DNA from: Botryosphaeria dothidea
Lineage: Eukaryota; Ascomycota; Dothideomycetes; Botryosphaeriales; Botryosphaeriaceae
Assembly (NCBI GenBank): GCA_011503125.2
Contig: WWBZ02000016.1
Span: 2,666,001-2,730,000, forward strand
Reading direction: 5' to 3'
Length of the DNA stretch: 64,000 nucleotides
The notes beneath the pieces are model-generated. The model worked only from the letters and a program-made list of their open reading frames with translations. It was not told the DNA's origin and searched no databases. Shown here piece after piece: positions 20,918 to 31,898 of the stretch. Each line of letters starts with the position of its first letter. Within the stretch, counting starts at the first letter, position 1. The position numbers and the translations under genes were made by a program.

Positions 20918-22438
20918 TTACTCACCAACCTTATTCGATGCGGCCTCATTCATGGATACGTCGGAAGTTGACGATGGCCTGCGATCCGTCTTGGGAGGAG
21001 GGCTTGCTTCAACCGACGATGTGTTCCTACGTCTCTTCTCCGGCTCGTACCTATCAGCAGAGCGGCGACGCTTGTTATCCTTGCGTGGGCTCAAGCTCCT
21101 GCTGTAACTGCGCCTGCGGCGGTGGTCACGACGGTTACGGTCCTTCCGAGCATCAGCGCGCTTGTCTCTGTCGTCGTCAGAGGAGGAGGGAGATCTCTTG
21201 TGCTTGTTGTCAGAGCGACGAGGACTGCGTGAACGAGATGTCGACGGTGAGCGGGAGTGCCGGCGCCGGGAGTGGTCCCTGCGCGAGCGAGGCGGTGGTG
21301 AGCGACTGTCAGATGTAGCCGTAGGCGAGCGGTCTTTGCCGCGGCGGCGTCTAGGGGAGCGTGAGCGAGATCTTTCGGGCGACACGGAAGGTCGGGCTCG
21401 ATCATCACCACGGGCAGGGCTTCTCGCCCGCCTCGATCTTACGACAGGGCTGCGTGAGCGGGACCTGTCTTTGCTATAGCGACGGCTGCCGTGGCTACGA
21501 CGAGGAGGGGATGGAGAGCGCGATGGCGAGCGACTGTACGGGGGACGGCGGTGGCGGCGCGGCGGGGTCACAGAACGAGATCGAGAGCGGCTGCGTGAGA
21601 GTGAGGTGCGCGGCGAGAAGTCTCTACGCCTACCCCGACCAGGGGGGACGTAAGAGTCTGTACGGGGAGGGCGGCGGAAATCGTCATGACCACGACGGTA
21701 GGGCGGCGGTGAGCGTGAGCGAGAACGTCCGGGGCGGTAGGAGTAGGCAGAGCCTCCGCGGCCACCACCGCGGCCCCTACCACGAGGGCGGTCTCTGTTG
21801 TGATCACGCTCGCGACGCTCTCTCTCACGGATGCGGTCAATATCTTCCTCCCTCTCGCGTTCGTTGTCACGGCGCTTCCGAGCCTCCTCAGCTGCTTTCT
21901 CCTGTGCTTTCTACACACCCAATTAACCTTGTCCGGATGAAGAGGGCGGGTACCGCTTACCTTATCCTGCTTCATCTCGTCCTTCTTCATTTCGAGGAGC
22001 TCGCGAGGCACGCCGAGGGTGTCTTTATTGCTCTGGGCGCTGATGCAGAGGTTCCAGAATTCTTTGACGAAACGCGGGGCATCTTCGTGAAGGAAACCGC
22101 CTAGAGAAATTTGAAGCTTCTTCGGATCGGGCTGTGAGAGAGTGTCAGCGAGGTGGCAGCAAGGCGGAGGGATTGGGCAGTTCTGCATACGTAGCGCTCT
22201 CCATCAAGCAGGTTGTAGATGAAGTCGACGACCATGTCGTCATCATTCTCTAGGATCTGCTGGACCTTGGTCGCAATCCACCTGGGAGCTGTTAGCACCG
22301 GGTCGAAGGCGCTAGCGGAGGTGGAGCGTACTTCTTCATGATGTCCATCTGCACCTTGGTTGTGTCGACCTTCTCTTCAAACTCAGATGGGAATTTGGTG
22401 CTCTTCAAGAGCTTCATGTCTGCTGCAGATAGCTGCAT
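20918..22438 (-). CDS. PWI-domain SR-rich splicing factor (SRRM1/SRm160-like, 453 aa)
   Basis: Exons 22438-22332, 22281-22191, 22131-21961 and 21910-20918; introns 50, 59 and 50 nt. The N-terminal ~125 residues form a PWI domain: LLKSTKFPSEFEEKV, MKKWIATKVQQILENDDD, VVDFIYNLL, PDPKKLQISLGGFL, ARFVKEFWNLCISAQ-like end. A basic coiled stretch (KAQEKAAEEARKRRDNER) leads to an RGRGRGGGRGG box and a long Arg-Ser/Arg-Asp domain (RSRSRS, SRSPRR, DHSRRRHSRSPS). PWI proteins bind nucleic acid next to RS domains and act in pre-mRNA splicing and 3' processing in the nucleus. The last codons (NKVGE stop) overlap a perfect GTGAGT donor; splicing 20868-20925 would instead end the protein VVNEALAN at 20845. 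Either end is possible. Confidence 0.85.
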
Positions 22439-22989
22439 GGTGGCTGAGGGTGGCTCCGCAAGCGGGGCGTCTCGCAGGAAGGATGTCGAGGTGAGGAGGA
22501 AGTGGAAGGTTTAGGGCGCGCAGCGGGCAGAAGCTCAGTTCGTGTCGCGGAGGTCCGTGCCCCGAATTTAGCCCGACCCGACCGTCTGGGTCAGCGGCGG
22601 CGGCACGACACCGCGGGGTTCGCGGCGATGATGCAAGTTTTGTGTTCCCGATGCTCTAGCACCCCCCGGACCATTTTTCTGCACGCGAGGCATCACTGGC
22701 TGATTACTATTACTGAATCAGGCAAATATCTGTCAATTTGATCTGTTCCTTGCGTATGCCACGAACTGTACTCTTCTCACAACTACCCCGCTGCAACGCG
22801 CATTCGCGGGGATCTGAACCAACGCCTTGCTCTCGCGCTTTTCCCAGGAGCAATGAAACAAACGAAGAAACGCCAACCAAATGCTGATAGACCACGGAAG
22901 AATGAAGACGCTCCAAGCCCTCTATGACGAGAGAGGCATTAAAAAAATTGTAAGAGATGTTTCAGCAGTCCAAGATGCCAACCAGACCT
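22439..22989. other. promoter of the PWI-domain gene and 3' region of the next gene
   Basis: This 551-bp spacer contains GC-rich sequence next to the start codon (22500-22640). A T-loop-like GGTTCAGATCC (minus strand, about 22811-22821) lacks the rest of a tRNA. No gene seen. Confidence 0.5.
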
Positions 22990-25173
22990 CTACCACGCCC
23001 AACTGCCGCGGCGAGCACCAACACCAAATCCGCCAAGCGCATGGCCTGCGTGCAACATGCGCGGCTGTTGCTTCGCCCACTCGTAAATGTATACTTTCAG
23101 CGCCCGCCAGCGCATACACGTGTCCTCGGTGATGCCGGTGTCTTTGACATTGTTGTCTTCACCAAGTCGAATGTATCCTCTTGCCTGCGCAAGTTCGTCG
23201 TCCTGGCGGAGCTCCTCTACTGGAATCCGGCTGATCTTGCTCAGTTCGTCATCGAATTTGCGCGCCAGTGATGGATAACCAAGGGAAAGATAGTTGTACA
23301 CCTGCGTGACAAAAGCATCGCTAAACTCGTCTTCCAGCGCCTTTTGAGCTGCAAGCTTGTCGTCGATGCTCGCAATATCCGGATTCGAAGGCGGAGGTGA
23401 TGGCGGCGCCCTTGCAGGCGTTGGTGGTGGACTGTCGAAGGGATTGTCAATCTCAAGTCGCGGCGTGAGCATGCCTGCCTGCTTGTTTCCATCTACTGAA
23501 CCACGACCAAGACAGCATCCGTTCCAGAGACCTCCTGGACTCGGAGGGCGGCTCCCAGGACTCGACCACAAAGATGGCGGCTTTGGTCGACCCTCTTTTG
23601 CGAACCCATTCGGTTGTGCAATTTTCACCTTCGGGGGCTCTTCCTTCTTTTCGCAGCGCCAAAGTCCCTGGTGTTCTTCTGGCCTACTCTGCTCGGTGAG
23701 GTAGCACATCGAGTTCCGTAGAGCCTCCGAACCCTGAGTAACGTCGAATCTTGCAGGCTCTGGCGAAGGACAACGTGGGAAGACGATGTCGTTACCGAGC
23801 ATTGGTGGCCTTGCTCCTCGTTGCATCCCCTTCAACTCCTGCTCCTCGGCAAGACCGCGCTGGTTGGCAAATGGATTTCCCCAAGGACTCTTCCCTGAGG
23901 GTTCGGCCCATGGGCTCTTCTTCATCGACGGCATTCCCCATTGCGGCTCGCCCCAAAGGTTCTTCGTAGGCTCCGCGGCTTTCGCCGTCTTCTCGACCTT
24001 CTCAGGCTTCTGCTGTTTGTCCGCCTTCTCCTCCATATGCTTCTGCATTGCTAGAAGCTCCCAGTTGACCTTCGTAAACGACTCCCGACGCTCCTCATTC
24101 ACATCCATAGTCTCCACCACATCCTCTTCTTCATGGGCGATGAAGTGGTCGACGGGCTCATGGTGATCGTCGTTGGGGAAAGCCGCCATCGCCGCTTCTC
24201 TCATCTGCTTTTCTGCTGCCTTCGCGGCTATTTCTAGTAAAAAGCCGGAGAAACGTTCATCGATGCTTTCTCTCCGGCGCGTTGCATGGTTGTACGCAAG
24301 AGACTGCTCCGAGTCGGATTCGGCCGATGGAGAGTTGGAAAGCGATGGTGTACCTTCCTCCTCTGATTCCGATGATTCTATGGTATCCAGCCCGGGGACC
24401 CTGAAAGAGTGTGAACGATTGCTTCCTATTGAATCGCTGCGAGTGGGAATTCCGAGCCGCCGGGCCTCTCTTACACCGGGAACTTGGGTCAACGTGTTGT
24501 TTGGAGAGTTGACAGGCGGCACGGGTGCTGGCGGAGGGCGCAAGCGCCTGCCGGGGCTGCGCGTGCCACCGTCAGACGTTGCCTCGGTTCTATCTGCCTG
24601 GTTCACGGCAGGGCCAGTATCACCTGCTTTCCGTGTACGTTTTGCAGTTTCGATGAGTTGAGGCGCGAACTTCCGTCGAGGCCTCGTTCCTGATTGCGGG
24701 GTGCCGTCGATCTGCGGAGAAGCCTGGGCGTCGGAGACGCTCGCATCGGCGCTCTGCACGTCAGCGCCGTTCTTCCCATTTCCACTTCCGGCCCGGTTTG
24801 TTCTCGTAGACGTTTCAACGGGCTGCGGAGCGAACCGCCTCCGGGGTGCAGCATCAGCTTCGTGTGTAGGCTTGTCTTTGCTGCTTCTGGAGGTTGTTTC
24901 TACAGGCTCCGGAGCAAATCTTCTTGAGCTTTTGGTTGTGGTCTCGACAGGCTCAACGGCAAACCTGCGGCTAGACTTTGTCGTCGTTTCCACAGGTTCC
25001 GGCGCAAACCTTCTCGAAGACTTCGTGGTAGTTTCTACAGGTTCCGGCGCAAATCTCCTGGATGATTTCGTCGTTGTTTCCACAGGTTCTGGTGCAAACC
25101 TGCGGGAAGATTTTGTTGTAGTCTCCACAGGCTCGGGCAGGAAGCGCCTCTTCGGAGGAGGCGAGGATGACAT
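22990..25173 (-). CDS. conserved filamentous-fungal protein with N-terminal RRFAPEPVETTTKSS repeats (727 aa)
   Basis: Single-exon frame from the ATG at 25173 (an upstream TTG in frame is not a start). Residues 9-98 are six 15-residue units of the form RRFAPEPVETTTKSS; two decayed copies follow (RRRFAPQPVETSTRTN, RRKFAPQLIETAKRTRK). The middle is disordered, with acidic Ser stretches (TIESSESEEEGTPS), a helical part (FSGFLLEIAAKAAEKQMREAA) and Trp-containing repeats (NLWGEPQWGMP, KSPWAEP, KSPWGNPF). The C-terminal ~120 residues look folded: DEFSDAFVTQVYNYLSLGYP, LARKFDDELSKISRIPVEEL, then ALKVYIYEWAKQQPRML. I recognise this layout as a protein widespread in filamentous ascomycetes but know no function. 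No signal peptide or membrane segment is present, so a cytoplasmic or nuclear scaffold role is possible (inference). Confidence 0.8.
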   Translation of the reverse strand: MSSSPPPKRRFLPEPVETTTKSSRRFAPEPVETTTKSSRRFAPEPVETTTKSSRRFAPEPVETTTKSSRRFAVEPVETTTKSSRRFAPEPVETTSRSSKDKPTHEADAAPRRRFAPQPVETSTRTNRAGSGNGKNGADVQSADASVSDAQASPQIDGTPQSGTRPRRKFAPQLIETAKRTRKAGDTGPAVNQADRTEATSDGGTRSPGRRLRPPPAPVPPVNSPNNTLTQVPGVREARRLGIPTRSDSIGSNRSHSFRVPGLDTIESSESEEEGTPSLSNSPSAESDSEQSLAYNHATRRRESIDERFSGFLLEIAAKAAEKQMREAAMAAFPNDDHHEPVDHFIAHEEEDVVETMDVNEERRESFTKVNWELLAMQKHMEEKADKQQKPEKVEKTAKAAEPTKNLWGEPQWGMPSMKKSPWAEPSGKSPWGNPFANQRGLAEEQELKGMQRGARPPMLGNDIVFPRCPSPEPARFDVTQGSEALRNSMCYLTEQSRPEEHQGLWRCEKKEEPPKVKIAQPNGFAKEGRPKPPSLWSSPGSRPPSPGGLWNGCCLGRGSVDGNKQAGMLTPRLEIDNPFDSPPPTPARAPPSPPPSNPDIASIDDKLAAQKALEDEFSDAFVTQVYNYLSLGYPSLARKFDDELSKISRIPVEELRQDDELAQARGYIRLGEDNNVKDTGITEDTCMRWRALKVYIYEWAKQQPRMLHAGHALGGFGVGARRGSWAW
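24880..25149 (-). repeat. coding minisatellite, six 45-bp units (15 aa each)
   Basis: Six in-frame units without spacers. Protein identity between units is near complete (one Leu/Ala, one Pro/Val and TTK/TSR change), while the DNA differs at many third positions, for example among the Ser, Arg and Val codons. The DNA has therefore diverged silently while the peptide stayed fixed. Confidence 0.9.
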
Positions 25174-27689
25174 GGCGACCAAGCTAAGCCAGTCGCTGAG
25201 AAATACCCGATAAGGGAAAATATAATATGCAGTCCGAAGCCACTTCTAAGGGAAGGGAAGGGAAGCCTGAGCAACTCTATATCCCAGATGGCAAAAGAAA
25301 AGGACAGCAGCTCCTTCAAACAACGCCCTTGTCTCCAATCCACCAAAGCATGTCCCAAGCTATATTCGCGAAAGGAGCGCGACTATTGGCGCCCGACCGA
25401 TTGCGGGGTGTAGGTTTGTCGGGAAGAATCGGAACGGCGCTCACAAGCTGTCGCGTGCGCAAGCAGCTGCAGCCACCAGGAAACCGAGATACCGAACTAT
25501 CTCTCGTGCCTGTGCCAATTGGCTAGCGGTCCGATGGTCGTTGGATGCGCAGGTGCGTCGAGTGTGGTAGGGCGCTCTGCAGGGCTCGAGTGGTTTTATA
25601 GCGGCCGAGGTGCAGTCAGAGATGGGACCGAGAAAAGTCCAGATGACGGGATCGGCCTGATGAGCGTCGTCAGAGATGTGTGCCGGAAAGGAGTCCAACC
25701 GTGCCAAAAGGGGGACTCAGGAGTGGGAGGAGCTGCGCTGGACCAACCTTCGGCAACGGGCGTGCGGGGATGGAGTCGTGAGAATTTTGTGCAGACAAGT
25801 GTACACAGAAAGCGAGGTTGTTGTTTGAGCGGGATTGGCGCTACCAAGAGCTAGGCCGGCAGGGTGTCATAAAATGTCGAAGTGGTGCACCGGCGAAAGT
25901 GACGTCGAGAATTGTGGAGCCGCGTGTCGAGCGGGTCAAGGATGGAGCAAAGGGACCAATGGCGGAGAGGAGGATTTTGCTGGGCTGTCGACACGCCAAA
26001 CTTTCCAAGCGCAGCCGCAACTTCGAGAGAGTGAGTCGCAGAGGGTGCAGCGGGAGTCAAAAGGCAGGAGGCCTCGACCTCTCCGTATTTGAGACGGCCG
26101 TGCTGAGACCAAAAATAATACGGTCAGGAGGCCTGGGGCTCCACTGTTCTCCGTGTGTCCCCCAGACGGGCTCGAGGTGACTGCAAGCGGGCGGGGCGCG
26201 GGCTGCTGCTCAAGTCACCGGTGCAGCGGTGCAGCGCTGTGCGAGAGAAGGCGCTGGAATCGGCGAATTGCGCGCGCGTTGAGAGCTGCTGCGTCGGCGG
26301 CGGTGATGAGGAGGGCGCGCGGGGAGTGGTCGGAGGCCCGACAATTCAACCCACGCCGCGGGATCGTGGGCGCAGTTGCGGAGACACAGAGCACGGCGAC
26401 AGGCGCAGCAGGGACAGGCTGGCTTCTCCAAGAAGTACTTCCTCGCCTTATCCTCCAGACAGCGCGCGGTTGGGGTCGCACGCACCCTGGAATGGTCGAG
26501 AACAAGCTAAGTCCCGGCCGGGCCCATCAACGCAGACCCCCGGCGTCGCGCCGCGATACCAGCCCTCGCTTTCACTAATAGGAGTCCTGCTGCTGTCGTC
26601 CGCGACGTCGCCGTCTCGCGATGCGGTGTGCAGATGCGCGTCCCTGTCAGCACCTTTTTGGCGCCATCCCAGCCAGCCCAGGCGGGCCAGCCGCCCGCCC
26701 GCGGCAGCCTCACGATGATGCGCCGAGCCAGGTGCAGATGGCGCCCTCTCAGGCGTCGCCCTCACCGCAAACAGCCACCCCGTCCCGGCTTCCTGCCTGC
26801 CCTGGCAGCTTTTCAAAGCACCTGGTCATCGGCACACCTTCCGCTGTGCCGGCAGCTCCTTTACGTGTCGACTGTCCGCGCATTTCTCACACCACGGCGT
26901 TGACTCAGGCGCTCTGGGTACGGCCGCTCGCCACCGTGGAGCCAATGGCGCGCCGGTCAGACACCAGAAACGAGAGTCTCGACTGCAGGTCGTGGCAAGT
27001 CCCCGGACAGCGCTAGGTCCTTGGCCCCAGGGCCCCACGGATACGCGCAGATCGTCTGATAAGACTTTGCGCCCCGCGTAAAATGGAGATGCTCCTGTCC
27101 GCCCGCTCGGAAGGCGGCATGCATGCTTAAGGCCCCTTCAACGCTTTGTTCCCCGGTCTCAACATATGCACCTAGTCAACCATCGTCGTCCCTTTTATAA
27201 GCCCGCTGCATCTTGAAACGCCGTGAGCTGCGGGAAACTAGGTTTGCCCGCTGACGAAAACAGACAAATTCGTGCGAACCCGCAGCCATCGGGTGAGACT
27301 ACAGTACATGTGTACTTGGAGCATGTATCTTCCAGGTGAGATTTATGGAACTTGTCTCTAGAATTCGTTTGCCTCAGTACCGCGCCTGAAGTAGAGCAAT
27401 AACGCCATCCGTCTGGGAATCTTCGACCCGACTGCCAAGAAAATGGATGCACCAAACCAGGAGCGATCATACGGAGTAAGCGAGGAGAAGCGAGGAGAAA
27501 TCATCACGGACCATGATAGCCAGCCAAAAGCAACGCCCCAGGACCAAAGAGAAGCCATCCTACGTACGCTGTTTGTACACCGAAACGAGCAGAGCCACCG
27601 ACCGGTCAGAACGCCATAGTCCTTGCCTAACGCCGCCAGCTATCACAATAAGGGATCGGCCGTAAACACGTACCAAGCCATCTACATGG
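25174..27689. other. gene-poor region, 2.5 kb
   Basis: This is the promoter side of the 727-aa gene and the 3' side of the next minus-strand ORF. It contains a GGGAA short repeat (25247-25266) and a GC-rich block (26160-27050). Many 80-190-codon frames on both strands there (for example 26155-26718) have Arg/Pro/Ala-rich random composition caused by low stop-codon density. No credible gene or transposon found. Confidence 0.45.
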
Positions 27690-28553
27690 CTACTTCATGT
27701 CCTCATCGCGGATGTTTTGTGGATAATCCAGCTGCCCTGAATCATGTCGCTGCGACCAGCTCGAGGGACTGAGCCACAGGGGTTGACCGGTAAAATGGTA
27801 TACCGGGCCCGTAGGTGATGTTTCATCCCAAGACCCTACAAAGTCCAGCAAATTTTGCGCCTGTTCAGGTGCGCGCGGAAGAAAACCGGAGCTCGTCATG
27901 CTGGCTACTCCACTCGTGGCCTCATTGACCAGGGAGGTCGCGCCTGCAGTCCGATTGAAAGACGTCAAGTCCCTGAGGATCACCGACTGCCGCAACGGCT
28001 CGCATTCATCGCTCTCCGAATGTTGGAATCCTTCCTTGGTGATTTCGAATCCACCGAAGAGGTTGTCGATATGCTCCCCTACGCCATGACTGCGCCAGGG
28101 GAAAGCGGGCGGATACCCTTCTGCTCCCTCTTCTCCTTGAGGAAACTCATGTTCTGAACAGCCAGAACCAACCACCACGAAATCATCCAACTCGTATCCC
28201 AGCCGTTTATTGTTACCGCTCGTTTCTGCCTTGCAGACACAACCCGCGCAATTGCAATTGCAACTGCAGGCTCCTGTATGGAAACGTGACGTAATGTCCG
28301 TTGCGACCGACATGCTGTCTGCCCGTTTTTGCGCAACGCGATTATTATGTGTTGGCATTGTGTTGAACGTCGCCGCGTGGTGTTCCGGTGTTGCGCAGGG
28401 ATGCTCTTTCTGGCCGATGACCCGGATCTGGGAATGTTCCTGTTGTTGGGAGCGGCCCTCGTTCAGAACCTGGCCTCCGTTCTGGCAATGGATGATCTCT
28501 GTGGACTTGCTCGTAAGCATGTCAGAGTCACCACGAGTTGTCAGGAGAGGCAT
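27690..28553 (-). CDS. hypothetical protein, Cys-cluster containing (287 aa)
   Basis: An uninterrupted 287-codon frame from ATG at 28553 in a region of moderate GC, long enough to be unlikely by chance. The composition is balanced and protein-like. The N-terminal third is Gln/His/Asn-rich. A dense cysteine motif (GACSCNCNCAGCVCKAE, pattern C-x-C-x-C-x-C-x2-C-x-C) sits near residue 100, followed by an acidic ELDDFVVVGSGCSEHEF stretch. Near the end there is an LLDFVGSWDE segment. No signal peptide, membrane span or family I recognise. A GTATGC at the start codon could also be a splice donor for an upstream exon (frame 28528-28845), which I cannot decide. Probably lineage-specific. Confidence 0.5.
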   Translation of the reverse strand: MPLLTTRGDSDMLTSKSTEIIHCQNGGQVLNEGRSQQQEHSQIRVIGQKEHPCATPEHHAATFNTMPTHNNRVAQKRADSMSVATDITSRFHTGACSCNCNCAGCVCKAETSGNNKRLGYELDDFVVVGSGCSEHEFPQGEEGAEGYPPAFPWRSHGVGEHIDNLFGGFEITKEGFQHSESDECEPLRQSVILRDLTSFNRTAGATSLVNEATSGVASMTSSGFLPRAPEQAQNLLDFVGSWDETSPTGPVYHFTGQPLWLSPSSWSQRHDSGQLDYPQNIRDEDMK

Positions 28554-30980
28554 ACGGAATAGATTTCGGGAGCACAGGCACGGCGAGGTCTATGGTGGCC
28601 GGGCCCCGTGCTGGAGAAACATTTGCCGGTTCAAGAGGCGGATGGTGCGCAATCGCAGACGGCAGAGGAGCGACAGCGGATACTGAGCAGATCCTAATGT
28701 TGAGGACCCGGCAATCTTCTGCGGTGGACGGTATTGACTTGCGGATTAAATTGTCGATGTCTGAGCGATTAAGCTTCGGAAAGAAAACTTGAAATGGTAA
28801 GCTGATGTTGAATGAGAATCGATTGATGCTAAGCAGGTTTGCCAATTTTAAGAGGAGGAGAGGAAGTCTAGTCAGCAGCGAGGAGTCCAGAGCATGGCGC
28901 GGAGTTCTTAACTTCTCGAGCCTTGGGAGCCGCCGCGTGCAAACGTGTCACGACAGCAGAAGCCGTGAAAGGTCACCTGCACCGTGACACAATATCGGCG
29001 CGGCTTACCGACGTCAAGGCGCGAGGCAGTTGGTGCAGGGCCAGGGTTAGACGAGGGTGATCCACCCCAAAGCAGCATGTCGCAGCTCGCCGACGGCCAC
29101 ATCCTTGTTTCTAGAAGGTCAAGGCAGACTTCTACGTATCTATCTGTGCCGCTTCGCTCCTCCTCGCACTCGCACACGAACACCGAGCGGCAGGTCAGCC
29201 TTGCAAAGCTAGCGCTCAGATTGGCGCTCCCTGTTCCCCGCTTCCACGCGAGGCACCGTCATAAATGGCCAGGAGAGATCCAACGACGCGGATTTGTCGA
29301 ACCGTTCATTGTCAGCAGCTGTGTCGTCCATCCGTCCTCGAATCGTACCATTATCCCTTTGCTTTGGCGCCCTAAAGGGCCTGGTGCTGCCGACTACAGG
29401 AGGCGACACCGGACGGATAAGGATAGGGTCGAGAGCGGGACAAGAGCTATCAGTGAATCCTCCAGCCGTCCTTAGCCGAGCTGAAGCTGGACCTCACCAT
29501 CCCGCCCAAACGCTATTTCTTCATAGCTCTGCTCGTCCTGTGAGCTCTATCCGGCCGACCGAACTGACTCATCAGTAGACGGGAGTGCGCCGCCTATCTT
29601 GCAGCAGCCCCCAATGGGCTCATCAATTTCCTGTGTTGTGTCACCGGCAAGACTTCCGGTACGATCCATCCTGCCCGGGGCTTTCCACAAGGGCTCCTAC
29701 CGGAGAGCCCGATCCGACACATGGCGCCTTTCACAATATCCCTCACATTGTTCAACACCGGCCTGCGCGTCTGCCAAACTGGCCAACAAGCGCTGTTGTA
29801 CGAGGTACGTGCTCGTCCGAGAAAATCACGCATGCGGCTCTGCCTAGATACCATCATTGGTCGCCTTGCAACCCGATCGCAACTGCTGCACACGCTTTTC
29901 TTGGCCGTGACAGTTAGCGACAGCGCCCTAAGGCAATTGATTGGCAACCAAAATATGCACGCAATCAGTTACAGCCAGGGCAGTGGTACTGCGCAGCACA
30001 TCGCCACCTTGCTGTGGGGACGGGTGTTCTCTGGGGTAGGAAGTAGGATCGAGAACCCTGCCCCTCGTACGAACACACGAACATTCTGCTGCTCTGTGTT
30101 GCCGTCTTGTGCTCCCCTCTCCGCCCCCCACGGCGGGGTCTCGCAAGGCACACATACGTAAATATCGCATCCAATCCACTCATCGTCACCAATTATAGCA
30201 TTCATTATCGGCAACCCGCCACCCGCACTCGACCATGCGCGCTGACTTGAAACAGAAGCGCGTCTTGGTATCTGTATTGCGCGCCCAGGATGTCGTGACC
30301 AGTTCGTAATTGCGGCTCTCTGGATGGAGTCATCGGCTTCTAGACAACACATGCGCTGGCTATCCCTCACACCCTCTTGGACCTACCGCATCCGACTGAC
30401 CGGTGGTACATCCCGAAGGATTTCAATCTGATTGACCTGAACTTGTTGGACGCGCTGCCGTACGAAATTGGTGCTGACGCGCAGTGAGGCTACGTCATCG
30501 GATAGTGCAGCGTTCTTATCGCTTATCGTCTATCTGTCGGCAGATTCACCATGTTGTAAACGAAACGAAGAGCAATAGATATTATTTCGCGCCTCATTAT
30601 TATTGTTCGCCTGTGCGAATGCGTATGTCAATCCCAGGGCTTCATTGAGCTTTACAGCAATGAGCAGTCGTGAGCACTCCAAGATCCACAACATTGTCAC
30701 CAAGCCCAGAGCAATGTTTCAATGTTTAAATAATCATGTTGCATCCGGCAAGTAAATGTCTCTACACGAAACAAGGAGTATAATCTTTCAATAAAACATG
30801 ACTAGAAAACAAGGGCATTCAATCGGGTAGACCCCCTTCGCAATCAAGGTCTCCGGTGACTCACCGAGTGTAACGCCTCAACTCCGTTTTTCATGCAAAT
30901 CTTGCAAGGAACCATCCAGTCCCTTCCATTATTCCAAAACACACGAAGCCATCCCCACCAGCTTATCTTGTCCATAATTT
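28554..30980. other. gene-poor region, 2.4 kb
   Basis: This lies between the hypothetical ORF and the PMP4-like gene. Frames up to 163 codons occur (28984-29475 plus; 29721-30161 plus; 29969-30370 minus) but none has a recognisable domain or a convincing multi-exon extension. The part after 30400 is AT-richer. Nothing supportable. Confidence 0.45.
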
Positions 30981-31898
30981 CTATTTGTTGTGCCAGATGA
31001 GCGTCCGCAACGAATCCCAATGGTCCGATTGCTCGTAGCTACACGGAAAAGAAGAACGGTTAGCAATAGTAACGAAATCAAAGGGAAGGAATCAGAAAAG
31101 GTAACCCACATATAATGCATACTACTCCGCAAACTCGGCTGCACGACCTCCGGATGCCACCTGAAGACGTACATGACGAGCGCCCAACTGACACTCGCAA
31201 ACACCGTCCACCCATTATCCCTCACCTTCGCGGCGAGCACGGGATCACTAATAATCTCCCAACCGCCGCCGCCGCCACTACGGCCGTGGTGGTGGTGGCC
31301 ACCCTTCGCGTCGCCCTTGGGCTGGACGAGCAGCTTGGCGTAGGCGAGCACGACGCGCGCGAAGACGTAGATGACGATCTGCTGGCTGACGGACGAGTGG
31401 ATCGTGCGGCCGAAGACGGTGTAGCCGCCCGCGAGGCCCGCCAGAAAGGCGTCGTAGCGGCCTTCCTTGCCGTTGGTGCGCCGCAGGAGTAGCATGGTCG
31501 ACTTGTAGACGAGGGCGAAGAGGCCGAGGTTACGGGCGTGCATGCGCGTGGCCTTGAGGACGAGCTTGGCCTTTGTGCGGAGGCTGTGGAGGTTGTGATT
31601 AGTTGCTCGTCTCGGTTTGATATCGGAGGGAGGAGGTCGGGGAAGACGTACTCGCCGGAGCGGAAGAGGAATATCATACTGTGTTGCGCGCATGCTGGTT
31701 AGCTTTGCAATGCTTGAGAGCTGATCACCAGTCACTTGAGAGTATGGCTTACACTAGGGCATGCGGAAACCGCACTTTCGAGCCGTATACGATACCATTC
31801 CGCACACCCTTGACGAGCGTGAGGGCATCATGGTATTTTGGGTCGAGCGCGATGCGCTCCGCCGAGGCCTGCAGCGCATAGAAGTCCCAATCAGCCAT
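30981..31898 (-). CDS. peroxisomal membrane protein 4 homologue (PXMP4/PMP24, Tim17 family, 234 aa)
   Basis: Four exons: 31898-31753, 31678-31652, 31583-31110 and 31038-30981; introns 74, 68 and 71 nt. The protein begins MADWDFYALQASAERIALDP, then HDALTLVKGVRNGIVYGSKV, the 27-nt exon MIFLFRSG, KLVLKATRMHARNLGLFALVYK, DAFLAGLAGGYTVFGR (Gly-rich Tim17-like membrane segment), SVSQQIVIYVFARVVLALA-like segment, WTVFASVSWALVMYVFRWHP, and ends DHWDSLRTLIWHNK. This order and the final WHNK are typical of the PXMP4 family of peroxisomal membrane proteins, whose exact role is still unclear. An insertion rich in His and Gly (GGHHHHGRSGGGGG) lies in a loop. Splice sites were chosen to keep the family sequence; intron 3's donor GTGGGT gives HYIYEQ. 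Confidence 0.85.

Noticed and set aside
22800..22835. tRNA-like B box (GGTTCAGATCC on the minus strand)
   Set aside because: The invariant A58 position does not match and no A box, acceptor stem or cloverleaf can be drawn around it.
26155..26718. 187-codon plus-strand frame in the gene-poor 25-27.7 kb region
   Set aside because: It overlaps several similar frames on both strands, is Arg/Ser/Pro-rich, and has no family signature. It is best explained by GC content.
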